This document shows, piece after piece, positions 11,348 through 21,200 of a stretch of DNA of 64,000 nucleotides; the first letter of the stretch is position 1; each line of letters begins with the position of its first letter. The position numbers were made by a program, and so were the translations under genes. Location of the stretch: NCBI RefSeq assembly GCF_964355755.1, contig NC_092674.1, forward strand, positions 29,810,001 through 29,874,000, in the 5' to 3' direction. Source of the stretch: Antedon mediterranea (Eukaryota > Echinodermata > Crinoidea > Comatulida > Antedonidae). The notes under the pieces were generated by a model. It had not been told where the DNA came from and searched no databases. It worked only from the letters and a program-made list of their open reading frames with translations.

Positions 11348-11353
11348 TTTATT
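11348..11353 (-). terminator. Poly(A) signal AATAAA of the RING/B-box gene
   Basis: A canonical hexamer on the minus strand (GATTAAATAAAAG) lies about 120 nt after the TAA stop at 11472-11474. It is the first AATAAA downstream in the 3' UTR. Confidence 0.6.
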
Positions 11354-11471
11354 TAATCAACTACATTAATGAGAACAGTACAACACTGGTGCTGATGTGA
11401 GAATTACATAATCAAAAGGTCATTTTTTTACACGTTTTTGTATAATATATTTAATACAAGCTATGAAGGGT

Positions 11472-12246
11472 TTAGAGAAGAAGCAATGCACCACAGGAGG
11501 CGCATGTCACAGCGTCGTCTGAATTACTGACAGAACATGATGGACAAAGATTCTCACACGGCGATAACGACCTCCGTGTTCTCCACACTCTATCCTGTCT
11601 GGCTGCCATCGCACTTGCTTTGATAGTCTGCTCTTTAGCTGGGTTTTTCCCGCCAACTGCTTGTGAAGATTCTGTGTGCGAACTGATACTACTATTAGAG
11701 CTGCTGGAACAAACCTTCTGTTTGGCATGACCTCCTTCGCTAGATTTCGCCGTCTTTCTTTGGTTACTGGTCTTCTCCGAGACGTGGTTTCTCGTTGAGG
11801 TTTGAGTGCGATCACTTCCTGTATGACCTGAGCTTTCTCCTGAACCGTCAGATCGAGGTTCATCCGATGATTGCTGTTGAGGTCTAGAACGCGAGTTACA
11901 TTTGGAACATGCGTGATTGCGATGGCAGGAATGAGAGTTACCTGCGCAACGACTACATCTGTAGCTGGTTTCTGATGACAGAAGAGCACGGAGAACGTCT
12001 GGACTGTTATGGGTGGCTTCTACACTCTCTTCTTGATTCGGAACACCGTCGGTTGGTGATTGCTGCGAGCTACCAGCCAAATAAACAAAACTGTGACCTT
12101 GAGGGCGTTTGTAACATCGTCTTGCACTTGCAGATTCTGCAACACAATCTCGACAAAACACTCGTGAACATTTCTTGCATTTGACAAAGAATGTACTACT
12201 TTTGGTGGCACAGTTGAAGACTGAACACTTAAGTTCCCTTGTGTAC
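11472..12246 (-). CDS. Terminal exon: Cys-rich module, Ser-rich linker and RanBP2-type zinc finger
   Basis: This is the largest exon (257 codons plus stop). Near its start are C593, C598, C609, C612, C617, C620, C630 and H637 (CKKCSRVFCRDC core), which look like a zinc-binding module of the AN1/B-box type without matching either spacing exactly. A second cluster, YRCSRCAGNSHSCHRNHACS, follows. After a long Ser/Asn/Gln-rich stretch the protein ends CPSCSVSN...CASCGALLLL, a RanBP2 finger lacking the usual leading Trp. The stop TAA is at 11472-11474. Confidence 0.85.
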
Positions 12247-15200
12247 CTAAGATGAAACAAAATTGAAATTTAATTAGGTGCTTAAGTTGAAAATTAAGAT
12301 TACGGATTACTACCTGCATCCTGTGAAACCAATTTAATGCACATGTGTTTCAAAGGTCAATAAGCTAACTAAAATCATATTTTTTATATTCAATCATTCT
12401 ACATGCAAACATAGTTGTACAGGGGTGTTGAGGAAAAGCCATTTTGTGACATGCTAAAGCTCTGTCTACACTATCAAACTAGTTTGACAAAAAAAGTGTG
12501 ATGTGCCCAAATATGGTAGTGCTATGACATCATCATGTCCATATATAGGCACATCACATTTTGTTATCACATCAAGTTTTATTGTGTGGACAGAGCTTTA
12601 ACCAACCCCCATCATCTTCTGTAAAATTTTCTACACATAATTTTCATCAATATTTCAACAGTGAAAGCAACTACTAACCCAGAGGATGACTTTTGACTGT
12701 GTTGGTGACACCGCCTCCTTACTGGCGACACTTCTTCTGAGGTGGACTGAGCTGTTGCGCCCTCTGTTTGATTACCTAAATAAAGTCAACAATTAAATAT
12801 TTTTAGCGATTGCTAAATAAAAATAAATAAAAAACACATTTTTCTAAAATTCAGAAAATTTCAATTGAACTGATCAATTCAATCAATCAAATATGGTAGT
12901 GATATCACATCATCATGTCCATATATGGGCACATTAATTTTTTTTTTTTAACATAAAGTTTGACAGAGCTTTAAATGAGTAAAACAATTTTGGACTGTAC
13001 CATTATTTGCAGGGTTATCCTGCATGACAGACAGAATTTCCCTTGCTGAAAGTGAAACAGTTGTGCCAGCATCTCTATTGCTCTGGCCAGCCCAGTTGCC
13101 AGCATTCGGCCAAGCCGATCGTAGCGGCAGCTCAATCTCCATATCACTAATGTCACTGAGGTCAGGACTCTCTGTGGTTGATGAATTGTTTTCGCGGGCT
13201 GCTACCGAAAACGGAAGAGGCATGTATGGGTAGGAGCGTCGATCTACCAGAATAAAAAAATTGTTGGTGTTATCGCAAAAATATATTGGGTGTAAGCATA
13301 TAAATTTCTCCTCTATGAATATGTAATGTAACAATTGAATTGTGATCTGAGAGCTTCAAAAGAGCTAAAATTGTTTATGTTATTTTTACTTGTGTGTCTG
13401 CCGCCTTTTGTTTTGATTTTCTTTGCAACACCCTGCATGGCTAATGGTTTATATCTCATTTACATACTCATGAATTTAACACGAATACCCTAAAAACTTT
13501 TACATAAAATTACCTCTTATAGTGCAGTGGCGCAAGAAAGGGTGACATCCCAAATTTCTTCCCCCTTCCTCTATTGCTAGTGCTTCCCTCAGTTGGCTCC
13601 CTCTAAGACTAGTTGACCGCGAATGCATTGCACGTTGTGTAGTTCTGGTTGTTGAGGCTACCGTTGTTGATGTGGTTGTTGCAGCATTTGATGACTGACC
13701 AGTAGTTGTAGGTCTTGCTACCTCCTCTGTTCTAGTGCTATCAACATTCGTGTCATCATTCTCCAAGACCATCACATCTTCTGGTTGTATACTTCTTCGA
13801 GATCTTAACAAAAAACGGAAATAACATTTAAAATTCAACCGATATCTTTACTATATTATCTCCTGCTACATTTCATTTTATTTTCATTTCCATTTCATCA
13901 ATTCACTTCCAGCCCATTTTACAATAAAAAATCTTGTTCATTTTCGGACATGCAGAAGCGTCTTTATTAAATGATTTAGCTAAATATAATGCAAAAAATA
14001 TTAATTTGTTGTAAATTATTTGTAGCAAATATATTTCTATACTTATGTACATACAATTAGCAATCAAGATAGATAACTCCAAACAAATAATAAAATCGCC
14101 CAATCACCTAGGTGTGTTTGTAGTGCGCCGTGTACGGCCATTGTCCAGACGAAACCATTCTATATTCTCTGGTTCTTGTCCTTCACTTTCATCTGTAGTA
14201 GGGTCTCTTGGAGAGCTTGCTCCAGATTGACATCCTTCAGAGCTATTTGCTTTTTCTGCAAGTGAAGGAACACAATGTAATAAAATGAGAAGAAACATTT
14301 AATTCTGTATTTTAAGAGAAACCCTATCTCCTTAATAGGGTTGTATACTGTGGTCATAGTGTTGAAACATGCATTTCCCCTTGTTTATATCACAGGAATG
14401 TGTCCTCTTAATAGAGATGTCCCAAAGGAAGGGTTCTGAATTATGTATACCTGTGTCCTCAATAATAATGCCATGATTTGAGATCTTGTCAGCCATAGTG
14501 CAGTCCAGTAAACAGGACAGGTCATTCTGGGTGCATGGTTTAGCCTCCATACTACAGACAGCTTCACCTGTTTCTCGGCAATCAATCTAAACAAAGAAAG
14601 CAAAGTTGTAATTAAAAAATCTTGAGAAAGAAAAAATATTAAAATCATCAAATATGGAATACATCCGATTGTTTGACTGATATCACTTTATTTGACATTA
14701 ATAATATTTCGGCGGAAGAAGAAAAATCAAAAGAAGCAAGCTGTGGAAAAAGTAATCTTTTGATGAGTTTCCATATTATATTACTGAATGCTTGCAAATT
14801 CATCTAAATTATCTTACCTGCATCTGGGCCTTCTGCTGAAGGATTTCATAATCTGGTCCAGAAATAAGAGCTTGACACGAAGCATGGAGGCGATCACATC
14901 GACCAATCATATCGCTCAGCTGCCTAAAAAACAGACGATATAGAGAAATATAAAGAAATGAAGATGTATGCAGGGTAACAATAAATGGAGATCCATCTAA
15001 TAAAACGCAGGGGTAAAGGCCCCTGGTTTAGCACTCATAAGAAGCCCTCCAACGGTGGGTAGTTGCATTGGGGCTACTCATGCTCTGGGGCCCCTTAAGT
15101 TTCAGGGTTTAGCCAGTAAGTGCTGTAAGTATTAAGCTCTGTCTACACTAAAAAATGTCATGTTCCCAAATATGGACATGATGATGTCATATCACTACAA

Positions 15201-18200
15201 TATTTGGGCATATACAGTAAGTACCATATTTGGGCACATCACTTTTGTCAAACTATTTTGATAGTGTAGACAGAGCTTTACAACAGTACAGAGTTGTCTT
15301 ACTTTTTCTGTTTTTCTAGGCTCTTAACTTTACTACTTGATAAATTCTTTAATTTTCCTTTTATTTGATTTTCTCTTCTATACAACTTTCTCCGTAACAT
15401 CTCAAAATGATGCGTAATCTCTCGCATAGATTTTTCTTCCTGCAAAAACATCAATTTTTATTAATTATTATAATACATAAACCAATAGTGGTGTTTGTAG
15501 TCTATGAGTGCCACCTATCTGGATAAACCGACAGTAGCCTGTGCTTAGATATGAAAAGTAAAAAGTTCCTAGAACACCCATGTACCATAATAGACTAGCC
15601 CACAACCAGGCCCACATGTGGGAACATTCAAACGTACCTCTATCGATATACAATGTTAATATAAATGAATTTTATTATCAATGGCCTCAACATTATTACT
15701 GGTACAGTATTCCAAAGGACTCAAATTCATTGTGTTCTAGTTCTAATGCATTATTACATAGCTTCTAAGAAATGAAATTAATATTGATACAATTACAAAA
15801 TAATGATAATGACCTAATAAGAAGTCACAATATTGAATTTCATCATAAAGATACATTTCATGCAATGTTCAGAATATTGTACATTCTTGTATTACATAGC
15901 ATGGCTTCAAGGCCTCTTCACTATACAGTTCATGGCAAGTTTAACAACATATTCTACGAAGACAATTCTAGTATCTGCGATCGTTAAAGTCAAAAGCTTT
16001 TGGTAAGTATGATTTACAGCGTAACAAACTCGTGAATGTCGGTCGTTATCGGTATTACCTTAAATCTAATGGATGCAACCGTGTCGTGGATTGACTTTTT
16101 GCTCAACGTAACTTTCTCACGCTCTTTCATTATTTCATCCGCCAACTGTTTGCAAATCTGAAAAAATACAATAATAATAACTTTATTTGAAAACGGAAAA
16201 CTTGATCACTTAATATAGTGTTTTTAACAAGGCTATTTTAGTACATAGAAAAAAAAACAAACAAATAATAACAATCACACTATAATGCTCAAAATAAAAG
16301 TTTGTGCTCTAATGACTTTCAAAATACTGTACAGATACTATAACCATAATTCAAATTTTTAGATGTTTGTTTTCCATATTTATCTACAATTTATTTTTAA
16401 AAAATACTAAAATCAACTATACTATATTTCAAAAATATTTTCCCTTTGATAGTGCGACAAAATTACTTAATTTCAAATGTCAAACTAAAATATAATAATT
16501 TTTACCCTACGATGCATTTACACTGAATAAATGAACTAGTACTATTATTAACAAATTTATGATGTATATTTCGTATATCAGAAAACTGGGGCGTACCCAC
16601 CCCAGAGGCTTTGATAACATTTGTTTTATATCATCCTGAAGCAGACATATTAAAAATGATTTACAATAAAGTACAAAGCATTAAACATAATTCTAAATGT
16701 ATAATGGTAACATAAAGTTATTAAAGGGACTAAGAGAATGACTAAGCATTCATATTAGATATCATATCACATAATTAAACAGTTACATATAGCTAGACTT
16801 TAAATGCACTTGAAAACATTACATTATGCCAATCAAAATTACTATCTTATCAAAAGTGTGATGTTAATATCTAACAATTTTCAAACCACTCTCTTCTAAC
16901 AATACAATTTTTGGTAAAATGTTTACTTTTACCAAAGCTAATATGATATACAATCTTGTTTTCTGCATACAATAACCTACATGCTATCCATAACATACCG
17001 TCGAAATAGACACATTTGTTTTCCATTGGGTTTTCTAACCTAAAATATCTACATTAATACATAACAGCCCACACTCTGCCCCAGCATACTGTTTTCACAC
17101 TCTTAATGTAGTTAAAGTAATTAAAATTGACCCCTTGGCTTCATATTGTTAGCTCTACCCCCTTGGCTTCATATTGTTAGCCCTACCAATAGACCATCAA
17201 ATACTGCAGCCTTAATGATCCCCTTTAACACTGCTCTGTTGAACGTTTTTCAAGTTTCTGTGTTTTTTATATGTTTTATTTGCCATTACCACTGTTAATA
17301 GCTTTTGAACCCCAATGTAGTGTGCCAAACAGCATTAAATACTCTTCTTCTTTTCAGATACTATACGGCTCAAAGCTTCCATATTATCTGCCATTTACGT
17401 TTAATCTTTTAAATTCACTGTTAGAGTCAACATAGGTTGTTGAATTGTGTCCACAAGTTCAAGACAGATTTCATGAAACAATTAAAATCAGATTGGCAAC
17501 ATTTTAAGCCATGAGCCAAACCTGAAAATTGTGTGAACTTTTAAGCGAAAGACAAATCAATTTCACAGAATAATCAATGTTAGTTTGTTCAGTATTTTAT
17601 GAAAGTTCCATGATACACAGTCACATGTTTCTCACATATTTCCACTGTATCATAAGAATTATTTTAAAGGTTATGGGGCACTGTATTTAGGTATTTGCCT
17701 AGATACTGGACATAGACATTTTGAAATTTGCCTAGACACACTGTACTACAGCTAACGTTCTCACCTGTCTACCTTCTTCTGCAGCAGTACTAATGAGTTG
17801 GCACTCATGGCCTTCATGTTCGCCATACACCTGGCAATATATGCAAATGATCTCATTGTCAGTGATGCAGTACACCTTCTTTGGTTCTCGTTCATGGATA
17901 TTGCACACCAATACCTACAAAACAAAATAAAAATAACCTTTAACCTGAAGAACAAATTGTTGCATTATGATGGATACATCAATTATAAAGCTCTGTCTAC
18001 ACCATCAAACTTTATGTGACAAAAGAATGTGATGTGCCCATATATATATGGACATGATGATGTCATAATAATAATAATACTATAATATTATTATTTGTAA
18101 TATCTGTAAAAAAGAAGCAAAAATGTTCCAAATGCGTCACTGTCTCTATAAACTACTTTCCTTGATTTGTTTGACCTCAATAAATCCAGCAATGAAGAAG

Positions 18201-21200
18201 CAATTAAAGTTGTTTAAATATCGATAATTAAACTTAATTTTTGCGTTAACTATAACCTAATAAACTGAGCCAATATGTACATCTATAATCCACAGAGTAT
18301 AGAACTCGGACACTTAATTTACTTCAAATTTACTTCACGTATATAAGTAGAACACTAACACAAATTCCAAGTATAGTATAATAAAAATGTTATATAAAAA
18401 CAACTTAGGTATTTAGATACATATTCTCCTCTTAAACCTTTTGTAATTTAAGATAACAAGATAAGAAAGAAAAATCTCTCTAAGCTGAGACTAGAACATG
18501 CCCCTTCAATAGACAAGGGGTTTTGGGCAGCTGAGTTTTCACTGTATGTTTCATTGGATCACGTTATAGCTTTTCACCAAAAGTAGACACAGGTGGATCC
18601 AAAAAAGGTGGGGAAAGGAGGGTGTGGAGGACAATTGGTCAATAGGAGAATACTGCTTTTAAAAGTTTCATCTTTAGTATTTCAGTTGAAAGAGATACGA
18701 AAGTTCAAATGGAAATCTCAAACCCTGACAATTGATCAATCTGAATTACATATAGATTAATGTAAATTACCTAAGAGTTTAAGAGAGTGAAATCCAAAAG
18801 CTACGCGGCATTATTGATGTTGAACATTATTCATAAACAAAGTAAAATATGCAAGGTAGTTCAGAATATACTATTAAATACAACATTTGATAACGTGATG
18901 GCCACAAAGAGCATGTCAACAGAACAACTACTTTAATGTAAATACAAATACCTAATGCAAAGTCACGTCAAGGTCAGGACATCTTGTTATAATGTTACGA
19001 AAATTAACACATTATAACGAGAATATCGCCGCATCAATAATGCTATCATACAACACCATAAAACACTATCGCGTTTGAAATTAACTGAAACAGGCAAAAA
19101 ATATAAAATCTGCAATTTAGCAATCCACTTTATAACTTAGTAGGTCTTGACAAGAGGTAGTTAAATAATAATACAAATTGCTCATTATGTAGTATATCAT
19201 TGTATAATAGATACAATATAACAGCTTGTTTAAATGGCAAAAACATTCAACGATAACATAACAAATAATAATAGTGGTGTACAAATAAATGGATGGATTT
19301 GCTGGCTAAAGTAATAACAAGACAATTAGGAGGTTGGATAGGTCTGTCAACACCTGTCATCATCCACTGCTCTCTACTAAAAAAATGTCATAATTTTTCT
19401 GCGATTTAACATGTATTTTGGAATTATATCCAACACCCACACAAGCTTTTTGACTGTAAAACAAAAAATCTTTAAAAAATAGCAACTGTCGTCAACAAAC
19501 ATTTATTAATGATTCTCCGTCAAAAATGATAATAATTTGGCTAAATTTATTCATCCTATATATCATCCCATCTGTACTGTAAATGTTTATTGATGTCCCA
19601 GATTAATCCAATGGTTGAAGTATATCAATTTCAATTAGAAACAAACAATGCAGTTTGTAATTTCATGCGGTGATTAATAATTTAAAACCAAATAAGTAGT
19701 CCTTCTTAATTAATTACCGTAGATCTTGTGTATATGTTTGTCTTGTGAACAGGATTGCCACCTTTAAGAAGGACTTAATTTGCTTATGGTTATTCTTAGC
19801 AACTTGTCTAAATATATAAAATAAATAAACGCAAGGATGCTTGTATTTAGTATGGTCCGTGAATGAAGCAATGTTTGTAGTGTATAATAATAATATTAAT
19901 AATATGATTATTAATATTTCAACACAATATTAAACATTAAGTGTCACTACAAGTCAAGCATGTATAAACCAATCATTAAATACACAAGTTTAATTTAGCT
20001 CTGCGGTACTGACGACGCATCAAAGCGCAACAGCGCCGTGCCATAGGGACGTATGAAAGGTACATGCTAAGTTCACTACGAACTGTCGTGGGGAATCAAC
20101 AATTATTCTACACTGCAGCGTGGTGTTAAAAACAATCAGTATTAACTGATACTATTTCAACTTCATTAAAAGAAGATAGAAAATAATAAATATGACTTAA
20201 CATCAGATTATTTTAATTGTAATATGAAAAATATTTATTGAAAATACAATTATAATGAAAAAAAAGGAGATATTTTAAACCAACCAAAATAATATCGGGA
20301 AAAAACGATAATGATGTGAAAACCCGAGAGAGAAAGTCGGCAAATTAAAACGTTTGTTTCGTCTGATGCGAATGTTATTTTTAGAAATTTCTACAGTAGT
20401 TCAAATCCACTAGCATCTAGTTCTGAATTGTACGCAACCGTAAACTAATATGCAAATGAGGAACTTGACCTAAAAAAATGATTATAATTTCATGGTATCA
20501 GAAACAGCGGTAACACACAGAACAGATTCTGCAATAAATATAGTACAATCTGAGTACATTGTTCTTAGTAATTTAAGCATATCTTACTTCTTAAAGATAC
20601 ATTGTCCTGAACAATTAAAAAAAATGTTACCGTATCTCTTGAATACTTACAGGATTTGTAATATTACTACTGCTTTTATCTCCTGTATCTTCCAGTCCTT
20701 CTAATATCTCAAGAACGGCAAAGTTTTTAGCTAATCTCTCAACATCGTTTGAAAATCCTGACACAATTGTGTCCGTCTTGCATGAAGGACATCGCACATA
20801 GCCTCTTGCCACTTTTCCTATTAGTTTTTCCAAACAAGCTGCGAGAAATAAAAAAAAATAATAACCTCTCAACTAGTGGTAAAGAGTTGGTGGAGTGACC
20901 ATTAGTTGGAAGAGTGCCTGTGAGTCAGGATAGTGACCATTAGTCATGAGAGTGACCATTAGTTTTGAGAGTGAACAGTCAGTAGTTGGAAGAGTGACCA
21001 GTAGTTTGAAAAGTGGCTGTGAGTCGGAATATTGACCGTTAGTCATGCGAGAAATAACAAAAAATAATAACCTCTCAACTAGTGGTAAAGAGTTGGTGGA
21101 GTGACCATTAGTTGGAATAGTGACCGTTAGTCGTGAGAGTGACCGTATAGTTGGAAGAGATATTGATATTTATTTGAGTGGCACATAGGTTTGATGCTTT

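Noticed and set aside
11507-11989. A 160-codon minus-strand frame
   Set aside because: It is out of frame with the in-phase terminal exon of the RING/B-box gene, which carries the zinc-binding cysteines; this one is its shadow.
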